A stretch of DNA of 64,000 bases, taken from Dyadobacter psychrotolerans. GTDB taxonomy: Bacteria; Bacteroidota; Bacteroidia; Cytophagales; Spirosomataceae. The DNA is taken from NCBI RefSeq assembly GCF_004349265.1, contig NZ_SMFL01000003.1:682001-746000 (forward strand). The letters run 5' to 3'. Shown here piece after piece: positions 1-8,513 of this stretch. Position numbers and translations under genes: made by a program. Position 1 is the first letter of the stretch. Every line of letters begins with the position of its first letter. Under the pieces are notes generated by a model. That model had not been told where the DNA came from, made no database searches, and worked only from the letters and a program-made list of their open reading frames with translations.

Positions 1-1
1 T

Positions 2-706
2 AAAAACAGCATCAACTTTCATGGGAAGAAAAACTTTCTGGGCACATTTGCACCGCCGGTGGCTGTGTTCAATGACCTGACTTTTCTTCGCACACTTGAT
101 GATCGTGACTGGCGCGCAGGTATTGCGGAAGCCATTAAAGTCGCCCTGATAAAAGACGTTTCATTCTTCAACTGGATTGAAGAAAACGCACTTGCCCTTG
201 CAAACAGGGATGAAACAGTGATGGCTTATCTGATTCACCGATGTGCACAAATGCATACGGATCATATCGGCGGAGGCGACCCGTTTGAATTTGGCTCTTC
301 CCGTCCGCTTGATTTTGGCCATTGGGCTGCTCACAAGCTCGAATATCTGACCAATTTTGAGGTAAGACACGGTGAAGCTGTTGCAATAGGAATTGCCCTG
401 GACTGTGTGTATGCAGCAAAACTTAACATGCTTCCTGAATCAGATTTACAGCGGATTCTGGAAGTACTTTCCCAGCTTGGTTTTGATCTTTATCATCCTA
501 AACTGGCAGAAAATGATAAAATCAACCTCCGGAATGGCTTACATGAATTCCGTGAACACCTGGGCGGAAGACTCACGATCATGCTTCTTGAAAAAATAGG
601 AAAAGGGGTAGAAGTGCATGAACTGGACGCAGATATAATTGCCAGCGCAGTGGATTATCTCGAAACGAAGACCATCAATACATCGGTTCTGGAAGCAAAA
701 ATCTGA
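2..706 (+). CDS. eboD: EboD-like 3-dehydroquinate synthase family protein (5'-truncated)
   Basis: C-terminal part of a sugar-phosphate cyclase of the dehydroquinate synthase superfamily, cut by the window start; the frame is open from base 2. Visible family features are a GTFAPP stretch near residue 15, RDWRAGIAEAIKVALI, which is typical of the NAD- and metal-dependent cyclase core, and the histidine-bearing stretch RHGEAVAIG. Thirty bases downstream lies an EboE-like gene and then an EboF-like gene, so this is read as EboD of the ebo cassette and not as the shikimate-pathway AroB. In cyanobacteria the ebo genes support export of a scytonemin precursor to the periplasm; the substrate in Bacteroidota is unknown. 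Family call is secure; the EboD role rests on context. Confidence 0.85.
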   Translation, partial: KNSINFHGKKNFLGTFAPPVAVFNDLTFLRTLDDRDWRAGIAEAIKVALIKDVSFFNWIEENALALANRDETVMAYLIHRCAQMHTDHIGGGDPFEFGSSRPLDFGHWAAHKLEYLTNFEVRHGEAVAIGIALDCVYAAKLNMLPESDLQRILEVLSQLGFDLYHPKLAENDKINLRNGLHEFREHLGGRLTIMLLEKIGKGVEVHELDADIIASAVDYLETKTINTSVLEAKI

Positions 707-736
707 GCCAATGTTTCCTGAATAAACTTTTTTACC

Positions 737-1972
737 ATGATTACCCCATACGGACACCTGACCTACTGCAGCAATATACATCCTGGCGAAAAATGGGATG
801 ATCATTTTAAAGAGCTGCGGGAAAATTTACCCTATATCAAAAAGCAGCTTTCGCCAGACCAGCCATTCGGTTTAGGATTAAGAGTTGCCAATGAAGCATC
901 GATAGAATTAAGTCAGCCTGAAAAAATTGCTGAATTCAAAAACTGGCTCGATCAGGAAAATATTTATGTTTTTGTCATCAATGGTTTCCCTTACGGCGGT
1001 TTTCATAATACGGTGGTAAAAGGTGATGTTCATACACCCGACTGGACAACCGGGGATCGCCTGAATTATACAAAAAGACTTTTTCGTATTCTGATTCAAC
1101 TGCTTCCTGATGGTATGGAAGGTGGCGTTTCCACGCCTCCGCTCTCCTATCGGCTTTGGTGGAAAAATGAGGCGAAAAAAATAAAAGGAACCGAAGAAGC
1201 TACTCAAAATATACTTGACCTGCTGGAAGAGCTGATCAGTTTGGAGAAAGATACAGGGCGGGTTTTACATCTTGATATTGAACCTGAGCCGGACGGAATT
1301 TTGGACAACACCGTCGATTTTGTAAACTGGTACCGCGATGTGCTTCTTCCGGCGGGAACTATTTATTTGCAAAAGAAGCATCAGTTTCCGGCTGAAAAAT
1401 CAAAGGAGATTATCTTAAAACACATTCAGCTGTGTTACGATATTTGTCATGCTGCGGTGGCTTACGAAGAACCGGAAAACATCCTAAATTCCTTACAGGA
1501 AATAGGAATTAAGGTGGGACGTATTCAGATCAGTTCAGCGCTTAAAGTTGATTTTTCTACGAATAAAGAAATCAAGCGCAAAGCGATAGAAACTTTTAAC
1601 GAACCTGTTTACCTCCACCAGGTTGTGACAAAAAACTCTGATCAGTCAAAAACACATTATCCAGACCTTCCGGAAGCATTGGCCGACTGGAATGAAAACC
1701 AGGAAGAGTGGCGGGTGCACTTTCATGTTCCGCTGTTTATTGCTTCGTATGGCGTTTTGGACTCAACTCAAAACGAAATCATTAAAACGCTGGCGATTCA
1801 CAGAGAGAAACCGTTTTCTGCATTCCTGGAAGTGGAAACTTACACCTGGGGAGTTTTACCGGAAGATATGCAAAAACCCATCGGCCAGTCGATTGTCAGG
1901 GAAATGGATTGGGTAAAGAAAATACTCGAAAACCCATCCTGGCATGAATTACCTTCGCAAACATCGTTATGA
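737..1972 (+). CDS. eboE: EboE-like metabolite traffic protein (xylose isomerase-type TIM barrel)
   Basis: 411-residue protein of the sugar phosphate isomerase/epimerase (AP endonuclease 2-like) TIM-barrel family. The N-terminus MITPYGHLTYCSNIHPGE is characteristic of EboE. Putative metal or substrate ligands are in LHLDIEPEPDG (about residues 178-188) and in CYDICHAAVAYEEP (about 234-247). It starts 30 bases after eboD, and its TGA overlaps the eboF ATG (ATGA), so translational coupling is likely. No catalytic activity is established for the family; it is assigned to the ebo cassette from sequence type and gene order. Confidence 0.85.
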   Translation: MITPYGHLTYCSNIHPGEKWDDHFKELRENLPYIKKQLSPDQPFGLGLRVANEASIELSQPEKIAEFKNWLDQENIYVFVINGFPYGGFHNTVVKGDVHTPDWTTGDRLNYTKRLFRILIQLLPDGMEGGVSTPPLSYRLWWKNEAKKIKGTEEATQNILDLLEELISLEKDTGRVLHLDIEPEPDGILDNTVDFVNWYRDVLLPAGTIYLQKKHQFPAEKSKEIILKHIQLCYDICHAAVAYEEPENILNSLQEIGIKVGRIQISSALKVDFSTNKEIKRKAIETFNEPVYLHQVVTKNSDQSKTHYPDLPEALADWNENQEEWRVHFHVPLFIASYGVLDSTQNEIIKTLAIHREKPFSAFLEVETYTWGVLPEDMQKPIGQSIVREMDWVKKILENPSWHELPSQTSL

Positions 1973-3333
1973 ACAAAACAGTTGTCATTGATATTGTCGG
2001 TCTGAGTGCCAACCTCATTGGGGAAAATACCCCTTTCCTTCAAAATTATATAAAGAAGAAACATTTAACATCAATCAAACCCATACTTCCCGCTGTAACA
2101 ACCACGGCACAAAGTACTTATGTCACAGGTAAGTGGCCGGCGCAACACGGTATTGTGGCCAACGGCTGGTATGACCGGGACGATTCTGAGATCAAATTCT
2201 GGAAACAATCCAACAAACTCGTACAGGGAGATAAAATCTGGGATGCCGCTAAAAAGCTTGATCCGAATTTTACCTGTTCGAAAATGTTTTGGTGGTACAA
2301 CATGTACTCCACTGCCGACTTTTCGGTAACGCCGCGCCCGCAATATCATGCTGACGGTGTAAAAGCTCCTGACTGCTATGCTTATCCTCCCGAGCTCAGA
2401 GACGAACTTCAGAAGGATTTAGGACAGTTTCCACTTTTTAGTTTTTGGGGACCAAATGCAAATATTAAGTCAACCAGGTGGATCGCCGATGCTTCCATGT
2501 GGGTGGACAATAAACACAATCCCACATTAACGCTGATTTATCTTCCGCATCTGGATTATTGTTTACAAAAATTCGGTCCGGATTTTTCAAAGATTAGTAA
2601 AGAGCTTGCAGAGATTGACAAAATCGTTGAGGAGCTTGTTATCTTTTACGAAGCAAAAAACGCAAAGATCATTTTGCTCTCCGAATACGGTATTAATCCG
2701 GTTAACCGACCTGTTCATATCAATCGTGTTTTAAGAGATGAAGGTCTTATTGCTGTTCGGAATGAACGCTGGTATGAATTGCTCGATGCAGGTGCTTCCA
2801 AAGCTTTTGCCGCATCCGATCATCAGATCGCGCATGTTTACCTGAACGATCCTTCTGTAAAAGACCAGGTAAAAAAAGTGCTGTTCCAAACACCAGGCAT
2901 CGAAATGGTTTTGGACAAAGAAGAGCAAAAGGTTTATCATCTGGATCATGAACGTTCGGGCGACCTGGTTGCTGTTGCCAAACCGGATAGCTGGTTTACC
3001 TATTACTACTGGTACAATGACGCAAAAGCACCTGATTATGCACATCTGGTAGATATTCACCGTAAGCCTGGTTATGATCCTGTTGAGATGTTTATGGATC
3101 CAAAAAATCCGCTGATTAAACTTCGTGCAGGCTACAAACTGGCTCGTAAGCTAATGGGTTTCCGCTACCTGATGGACGTTATTCCGCTTGATGCTACTTT
3201 GGTTAAAGGATCACATGGTGGCATCAGCGCTTCAAACGAATTTTATCCGATCTGTATCACGGATCAGCCTTTGGAAAAGGTGGATATTGAAGGTGTGGAT
3301 GTTTATGATATCATCTGGAAGCATCTGATTTAA
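1969..3333 (+). CDS. eboF: EboF-like alkaline phosphatase-superfamily phosphodiesterase
   Basis: 454-residue member of the type I phosphodiesterase/nucleotide pyrophosphatase branch of the alkaline phosphatase superfamily. The likely metal ligand Asp8 (VVIDIVGL), the nucleophile region AVTTTAQSTY (Thr44-46), Asp196 in LPHLDYC and His416 in KGSHGG are visible. Where many family members have a Ser-Asp-His-Gly metal site, this protein reads SEYG (Glu239-Tyr240). No signal peptide is seen, so it is probably cytoplasmic. It is the last gene of the ebo cassette here and overlaps eboE by 4 bp. Substrate unknown. Confidence 0.82.
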   Translation: MNKTVVIDIVGLSANLIGENTPFLQNYIKKKHLTSIKPILPAVTTTAQSTYVTGKWPAQHGIVANGWYDRDDSEIKFWKQSNKLVQGDKIWDAAKKLDPNFTCSKMFWWYNMYSTADFSVTPRPQYHADGVKAPDCYAYPPELRDELQKDLGQFPLFSFWGPNANIKSTRWIADASMWVDNKHNPTLTLIYLPHLDYCLQKFGPDFSKISKELAEIDKIVEELVIFYEAKNAKIILLSEYGINPVNRPVHINRVLRDEGLIAVRNERWYELLDAGASKAFAASDHQIAHVYLNDPSVKDQVKKVLFQTPGIEMVLDKEEQKVYHLDHERSGDLVAVAKPDSWFTYYYWYNDAKAPDYAHLVDIHRKPGYDPVEMFMDPKNPLIKLRAGYKLARKLMGFRYLMDVIPLDATLVKGSHGGISASNEFYPICITDQPLEKVDIEGVDVYDIIWKHLI

Positions 3334-3360
3334 AATATATTTGCAAAACAAATCAGGTTT

Positions 3361-3394
3361 CATGACGTTGTTCCTAAAAACTTCGACGTCATGA
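3361..3394 (+). promoter_or_regulatory. Hairpin with 10-codon leader ORF overlapping the next start codon
   Basis: CATGACGT (3361-3368) is repeated inverted as ACGTCATG (3386-3393), with two further possible pairs inside. An ATG at 3362 opens a 10-codon frame whose TGA (3392-3394) overlaps the ATG of the sugar dehydrogenase gene (3391). The dyad may be an operator or a structure that gates translation; both are inferences. Confidence 0.35.
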
Positions 3395-4572
3395 AACTAA
3401 AAATCACACCTATTTTACTCAAATTTGTCTGCCTGTTTCTCCTTGCAGGCTGCTCGTCAGATGACAAAGATTCACCTGAAGTCATTGAAGAAACTGGCAT
3501 TACAACAGCAGAAGCATTTCCTGCACTTACTTTCACCTCACCGGTAGACATTCAAACAGCCCCTGATGGTTCAAACCGGCTTTTTGTGGTTGAACAGGCT
3601 GGAACAATTAAGGTATTTCAAAATACAGCCGGCGTGCAGACAAGCAGTACCTTTCTTGACATAAAAAGTAAAGTAACTTCCGGAGGAGAACGTGGTTTGC
3701 TAGGGATGACTTTTCATCCTGATTTCAAAACGAACGGATATTTTTACGTCAATTACACACAGGGCAGTCCGCTAAAAAGTGTAATCGCGCGGTATAAAGC
3801 AGATACACCTTCCTCAAGTACCGCACAGGCTGCTACGGAAACAGTGCTGCTAACGTTCAGCCAGCCTTTTGATAACCATAACGGAGGATCATTGCAATTT
3901 GGGAAGGATGGCTATTTGTACATCGCCACAGGTGATGGCGGAAGCGGCGGCGATCCAAACAACAACGCCCAAAACAAGAAAAGCTACCTTGGAAAAATCC
4001 TTCGGATAGACGTTAATACCACCGGGAAAGGTAATTATGGTATTCCCACAGATAATCCTTATGCAAAAAATACAGATGGAAATCTTGAAGAAATTTATGC
4101 TTATGGCCTGCGAAATCCATGGAAAATTAGTTTTGATCCCACTACTAACCAGCTATTCGTTGCAGATGTTGGTCAGGACAAAAGAGAAGAAATCAATCTG
4201 GTGACAAAAGACGGGAATTACGGATGGCGTGTGAAAGAAGGCATTAATTGTTACAATCCGTCTTCAAACTGCAACACTACAGGACTAACAGAACCCATTC
4301 ATGACTATGCGCAGACAAATGGCGACAAATCGATAACAGGCGGATATGTTTACCGCGGAAATGCGATTAAGGCACTTGTCGGAAAATACATTTACGGTGA
4401 TTATGTTAGCGGCCGGATATGGATTCTGGAGTTAGAAAACAGCAAGAAAAAAACCAATTCGCTGTTACTTGAAAACAACGGCTCCATTTCAACATTCGGG
4501 AGAGACGAAAGCGGCGAGGTGTATTTTGCCAATTACAGAACGGGCAAACTAATGAAATTTGCAGCGAAATAG
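3391..4572 (+). CDS. PQQ-dependent sugar (aldose) dehydrogenase-like lipoprotein
   Basis: 393-residue six-bladed beta-propeller of the soluble glucose/aldose dehydrogenase family, which oxidises sugars with pyrroloquinoline quinone in the periplasm or at the outer membrane. The N-terminus ends in a lipobox (LLAGCSS, Cys about 21), so the protein is probably lipidated. Family features include GERGLLGMTFHPDF, DNHNGGSLQFGKDGYLYIATGDGGSGGD and GLRNPWKISFDP, with the catalytic His expected in the DNHNGG stretch. It is a single gene; the start is fixed by the signal sequence. Substrate and actual PQQ use cannot be read from sequence, and no pqq genes are in the window. Confidence 0.85.
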   Translation: MKLKITPILLKFVCLFLLAGCSSDDKDSPEVIEETGITTAEAFPALTFTSPVDIQTAPDGSNRLFVVEQAGTIKVFQNTAGVQTSSTFLDIKSKVTSGGERGLLGMTFHPDFKTNGYFYVNYTQGSPLKSVIARYKADTPSSSTAQAATETVLLTFSQPFDNHNGGSLQFGKDGYLYIATGDGGSGGDPNNNAQNKKSYLGKILRIDVNTTGKGNYGIPTDNPYAKNTDGNLEEIYAYGLRNPWKISFDPTTNQLFVADVGQDKREEINLVTKDGNYGWRVKEGINCYNPSSNCNTTGLTEPIHDYAQTNGDKSITGGYVYRGNAIKALVGKYIYGDYVSGRIWILELENSKKKTNSLLLENNGSISTFGRDESGEVYFANYRTGKLMKFAAK

Positions 4573-4738
4573 CAAGGGCAATCAATTGGTCGGTTTTAGC
4601 TTTTTCTATACACAGGCAACTTGGGTATTGAGCATTGCATGTTAGTCAGATCTAAAATTCGCTACCTGCTTAACAATAAAATATCATTGCGTTTAAGTTA
4701 AATTCATTTGGAATTAACAAAAAAACCTGTGGCCATCC

Positions 4739-4746
4739 TATCTTTG
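4739..4746 (+). promoter_or_regulatory. Candidate Bacteroidota -7 promoter box
   Basis: TATCTTTG matches the Bacteroidota -7 consensus TAnnTTTG exactly, 75 bases before the dehydrogenase ATG at 4822. A TTTG at 4707-4710 lies 28 bases upstream, longer than the usual spacing of about 19-21, so the -33 element is uncertain. Confidence 0.4.
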
Positions 4747-4821
4747 TCAGAAGATGAAATGCCTCAAATATCAGAGTCGCAATTCATTCCTTTGTATCAT
4801 TCAATTATTCAAATTTAAAAA

Positions 4822-6039
4822 ATGTCAAAAGTTCTTATCATTGGTGCCGGTGGTGTGGGAAGCGTGGTTGCACACAAATGCGCACTAAACAGCAATGTCT
4901 TCACCGAAATTATGCTGGCTAGCCGTACCAAGGCAAAGTGTGATAAAATAGCTGCTGAAATTAAGGAAATGCATGGCGTGAGCATTGAAACAGCTCAGGT
5001 AGATGCTGATATCGTTGCTGAAACCGTTTTGCTGATTAAAAGGTTTCAGCCTAAAATGCTTATCAATGTTGCCCTACCCTACCAGGATCTTACATTGATG
5101 GAGGCATGTCTGGAAACCGGAATACATTATCTGGATACGGCGAATTACGAACCAAAAGATGTTGCCAAGTTTGAATACAGCTGGCAGTGGGCTTATCAGG
5201 AACGTTTTAAGGAAGCAGGACTGATGGCGCTTTTAGGCTGTGGCTTTGATCCGGGTGTAACGCAAGTGTATACCGCTTATGCCAATAAACATCATTTTGA
5301 TGAAATGCATTATCTTGACATCATCGATTGTAATGCGGGAGATCATGGAAAAGCGTTTGCTACAAACTTCAATCCTGAAATCAATATTCGTGAAATTACC
5401 CAACCGGGACGTTATTGGGAAAATGGAGAATGGGTTGAAATTCCTGCCATGTCCATTCATAAGCCCATCGATTACCCGGGAATCGGACCAAAAGAAAGTT
5501 ATGTTCTATATCATGAAGAGCTTGAATCGCTGGTTAAAAACTTCCCAACACTAAAACGCGCGCGGTTTTGGATGACTTTCGGACAAGCTTACATTACCCA
5601 TTTGAATGTATTGGAAAACGTGGGCATGACAAGCATTCATCCGATCAAATTTCAGGGAATGGATGTGATCCCTCTTGAATTCCTGAAAGCAGTTTTACCA
5701 GCTCCCGACTCTTTGGGTGAAAATTATTCCGGCCAAACTTCCATCGGCTGCCAGATCAAAGGAATCCACAACGGAGAAGAAAAAACGTATTACGTCTGGA
5801 ATAACTGCGATCACGCTGAGTGCTACCGCGAGGTACGGGCACAGGCTGTGAGTTATACAACCGGCGTTCCGGCGATGATCGGAGCTATGTTGATGCTTAC
5901 CAACCAGGAATGGCTAAAACCAGGTGTTTACAATGTAGAAGAACTTAATCCTGATCCTTTTATGGATCTCTTGAACCGGCACGGACTTCCGTGGAATGAA
6001 CGTGTTAACGTTGAACTTCCGCACGAATACCCTGCCTGA
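4822..6039 (+). CDS. Carboxynorspermidine dehydrogenase-like (saccharopine dehydrogenase family)
   Basis: 405-residue NAD(P)-dependent oxidoreductase with an N-terminal Rossmann motif (VLIIGAGGVGSVVAHKC, residues 4-20) and the saccharopine dehydrogenase C-terminal domain. Stretches such as LINVALPYQDLTLMEAC, GFDPGVTQVYTAYA and YVWNNCDHAECYREV fit the bacterial carboxynorspermidine/carboxyspermidine dehydrogenase branch, which condenses aspartate semialdehyde with a diamine in the alternative spermidine route, better than lysine-pathway enzymes. The usual partner, carboxynorspermidine decarboxylase, is not in the window. Monocistronic, followed by a strong terminator. Confidence 0.82.
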   Translation: MSKVLIIGAGGVGSVVAHKCALNSNVFTEIMLASRTKAKCDKIAAEIKEMHGVSIETAQVDADIVAETVLLIKRFQPKMLINVALPYQDLTLMEACLETGIHYLDTANYEPKDVAKFEYSWQWAYQERFKEAGLMALLGCGFDPGVTQVYTAYANKHHFDEMHYLDIIDCNAGDHGKAFATNFNPEINIREITQPGRYWENGEWVEIPAMSIHKPIDYPGIGPKESYVLYHEELESLVKNFPTLKRARFWMTFGQAYITHLNVLENVGMTSIHPIKFQGMDVIPLEFLKAVLPAPDSLGENYSGQTSIGCQIKGIHNGEEKTYYVWNNCDHAECYREVRAQAVSYTTGVPAMIGAMLMLTNQEWLKPGVYNVEELNPDPFMDLLNRHGLPWNERVNVELPHEYPA

Positions 6040-6057
6040 TAAATTTTTAGTATTTCA

Positions 6058-6097
6058 AAAAGCCTGTCAGCCATCAGCTACTGACAGGCTTTTTTTT
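6058..6097. terminator. Bidirectional intrinsic terminator
   Basis: AGCCTGTCAG and CTGACAGGCT form a perfect 10-bp stem (6061-6070 with 6081-6090), flanked by A-rich and T-rich runs. It sits between convergent genes and can serve both the dehydrogenase gene and miaA. Confidence 0.9.
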
Positions 6098-7010
6098 ATT
6101 CAGCCGAACGTTTTATATAGTTTAGTATCAAGTCGAAGTCATTTGGATGAAACCACTTAAAGTCACCCTGGTGCCTGAACCAGGTAAGCTGCCTTTTGGC
6201 ATATCTTCTTGAATTCTGTTTGAGTAATCGGGTCATTTCAGCTTCATCATAAAGTCCATCCAGGAAACCATAAACCTCTTTGTAACCAACAGTCTGTAAT
6301 GCATGATGACTGCGGTAAGCGATCAGATCTTTGGCTTCTGTCACCAATCCCTCGTTTAACATAACATCCATTCGCTGATCAATTCGCTGATACAATTCTG
6401 CCCGCTCCCTGTCCAGCGCAATCAGTATTTGTTTGAAAGGCCTTTTATCCAGCTTTTTCTTTTGATAAGCAGAGATTGGATTTCCCGTTGTTTTAAATAC
6501 TTCGAGTGCCCTTACCACACGCTGTGGATTTGAAAATTCACCACTGGAGGCAAAACCAGGATCAACTCTAGCTACCTCGTTTTGCAGCGCCTCCAGACCT
6601 TCATCCAGCAAACGCTGTGTCAATGCTTCCCTCAGACCTGGCAACGGTTGAGGAAGCTCATCCAACCCTTCGCTCAAGGCTTTTATATAGAAACCAGAAC
6701 CGCCAGTCATAATAACCCGATCGTATTTTTCGAAAAGCGTGTCAAGCAATAAAAGGACATCTCTTTCAAAATCACCGGCACTGTAAACCTCGTTTATGGA
6801 ATGGGAATTGATGAAATAATGCTTGACACTTTCCAGATCAGATGCATCCGGTTTCGCCGTTCCGATGTTCAGTTCCCGAAAAAATTGTCTTGAATCAGCA
6901 GAGATAATCACCGTGTTCAAAGCCTGGGCCAACCTGATGGAAAGATCCGTTTTCCCCACTGCCGTAGGCCCCGCCAGAACGATCAGGTATTTTTCATTCG
7001 TATTTGGCAT
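6096..7010 (-). CDS. miaA: tRNA dimethylallyltransferase
   Basis: 304-residue MiaA, which transfers a dimethylallyl group to N6 of A37 in tRNAs that read UNN codons. Visible features are the P-loop GPTAVGKT (residues 14-21), SADSRQFFRELNIGTAKP, MTGGSGFYIKAL and the C-terminal QNSRRYAKRQLTWFRHQ. Length is normal for the family. It is transcribed divergently from the DUF4230 gene with 45 bases between starts, so their promoters share a short region. The last bases overlap the T-run of the terminator at 6058-6097. Confidence 0.95.
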   Translation of the reverse strand: MPNTNEKYLIVLAGPTAVGKTDLSIRLAQALNTVIISADSRQFFRELNIGTAKPDASDLESVKHYFINSHSINEVYSAGDFERDVLLLLDTLFEKYDRVIMTGGSGFYIKALSEGLDELPQPLPGLREALTQRLLDEGLEALQNEVARVDPGFASSGEFSNPQRVVRALEVFKTTGNPISAYQKKKLDKRPFKQILIALDRERAELYQRIDQRMDVMLNEGLVTEAKDLIAYRSHHALQTVGYKEVYGFLDGLYDEAEMTRLLKQNSRRYAKRQLTWFRHQGDFKWFHPNDFDLILNYIKRSAE

Positions 7011-7055
7011 TCTCCGCTTTTTATATGAATTTTAATTGATACAAAATTACAGATC

Positions 7056-7724
7056 ATGGATTCCAACACACTATTATTTTTTATTTTATCTCTCTTTATC
7101 GGTGCGATTCTGGGAGCCGGTATGTATTTCTTTCTTTCACGCCGTAAATCCGGAAACGGAAACAGCAAAGTAGAAGCCACAGTCCTCGTCGAGCGAATTG
7201 AAAAAGTTTTTAAGGTCGTCATGGCCGAAGGCTATTTTACTGAAATCTATAATTATCAAAACGACAAAAGCATTTGGAACCTCATCAATGACAAAAAGAA
7301 AGCGCTCATCATCGCAAAGGCCAAGGTACTGGTAGGCTATGATTTTGGAAAAATGAGGTATCACATTTCCGAAATCGATAAAAAAGTAATCATTGATTTC
7401 TTTCCTGAACCGGAAGTGTTGTCAATGGACACAGATTATAAGTTTTATGATATAGAGCAGGGATGGCTAAACCGCTTTCAAAGTGATGATTACACTGCCA
7501 TTTTAAATGAAGCAAAGCAGACCATGAATGAAAAGGCTTTACAGAGCGATCTGCCCCGAATCGCTACAAACCAGGTACAGCTCATGATGTTTCAGCTCGC
7601 TGCTACGATGAACTGGAAAATTGACATGCAGTTACCCGAGGCCAACAAAAAAGAACTGGAAGAATATACGACTTACAGACCAACGGACGCAGGAATCGAT
7701 AATTTGGATTGGAAGAGGGATTGA
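7056..7724 (+). CDS. DUF4230 domain-containing membrane-anchored protein
   Basis: 222-residue protein with one N-terminal membrane segment (about residues 5-27, LLFFILSLFIGAILGAGMYFFL) followed by a soluble DUF4230 domain. The stretch VVMAEGYFTEIYNYQ and the later KAKVLVGYDFGKM pattern are typical of this family, which is common in Bacteroidota and has no established function. The N-terminal segment predicts an inner-membrane anchor with the domain most likely on the periplasmic side. It is divergent from miaA. Confidence 0.75.
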   Translation: MDSNTLLFFILSLFIGAILGAGMYFFLSRRKSGNGNSKVEATVLVERIEKVFKVVMAEGYFTEIYNYQNDKSIWNLINDKKKALIIAKAKVLVGYDFGKMRYHISEIDKKVIIDFFPEPEVLSMDTDYKFYDIEQGWLNRFQSDDYTAILNEAKQTMNEKALQSDLPRIATNQVQLMMFQLAATMNWKIDMQLPEANKKELEEYTTYRPTDAGIDNLDWKRD

Positions 7725-7838
7725 AAAATATTTTACGTATTTTGTGACGTGATGGATACATTTTTCATCAATCTTCGGTTCATCTGCGTATACTAAAAAA
7801 AGCCATTACATTTTTCATTTACTAAACTTTTAACAATT

Positions 7839-8450
7839 ATGTTCAAAAAATTATTAATTATTGCCTGGGTAGGTTTGGTTGGTCTTACAGTTGCCTGCAA
7901 AGGACCACAAGGAGACGTTGGGCCACAGGGTGAAAAAGGTGATACTGGCGCAACGGGAGCAACGGGAGCAACTGGCCCGGCTGGCGCAGATGGTGATGGA
8001 AGCGGAGTAAGCGCTATAACGTTGTCCAGCGGCGCAGATACAACCGATGCCGATGGTGGTTTTGTTGCAGGAGTGAGAATGGCCAGCGCAGCCGAAGCAC
8101 TCGAACTACAAAACTCAGCCGTATTAGTCTACATTAAGGCAGGAGGAGCATATTGGTCACTACCAGGAGTAGTTAGCTTTGGAACAGGAAAAATTAGCCA
8201 ATTTACTTCTGTTCATTACGCTAGCGGAACTGATTTCATTGTTGAAGTATTCCAGACAGACTGGTCGGAAAATCAGGATACTCCGCCGGTTCGTATAGTA
8301 CAGGATCTTAAAGTGGTGATCGTACCGTCTGCCCTTTTAGGAGGAAGAGTTAGTTCGGAGGTAAATCTTAAAAGTTATGAAGAAACCGTTGCTGCTTTTG
8401 GATTGACTGATGCTAATAATGTAAAGGTTACGATAAGAAATAAGAGGTAA
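7839..8450 (+). CDS. Collagen-like repeat lipoprotein
   Basis: 203-residue predicted lipoprotein: a hydrophobic N-terminus ends in LTVACKG (lipid-attachment Cys20), followed at once by 11 uninterrupted Gly-X-Y triplets (residues 22-54) rich in GAT, GPQ and GD. The other about 150 residues (VSAITLSSGADTTDADGG onward) form a beta-rich domain I do not recognise. The layout suggests a surface-exposed, possibly trimeric stalk carrying a globular tip. It is a single gene with its own downstream terminator. Function unknown. Confidence 0.75.
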   Translation: MFKKLLIIAWVGLVGLTVACKGPQGDVGPQGEKGDTGATGATGATGPAGADGDGSGVSAITLSSGADTTDADGGFVAGVRMASAAEALELQNSAVLVYIKAGGAYWSLPGVVSFGTGKISQFTSVHYASGTDFIVEVFQTDWSENQDTPPVRIVQDLKVVIVPSALLGGRVSSEVNLKSYEETVAAFGLTDANNVKVTIRNKR

Positions 8451-8473
8451 GCTTTCGAAATAGAGTTATATAG

Positions 8474-8513
8474 CCCTTGTGAATCCTTAGACAGATTTGC
8501 GAGGGTATTTTTA
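8474..8513 (+). terminator. Intrinsic terminator of the collagen-like gene
   Basis: CCCTTGTGAATC (8474-8485) pairs along 12 positions with GATTTGCGAGGG (8494-8505), three of them G-T, around an 8-base loop and is followed by TATTTTTA. It lies 23 bases after the stop codon. Confidence 0.75.

Noticed and set aside
7899..8000. Short direct repeats that could suggest a CRISPR or VNTR array
   Set aside because: They are the 9-base codon triplets of the Gly-X-Y collagen-like segment; there are no spacers or leader.
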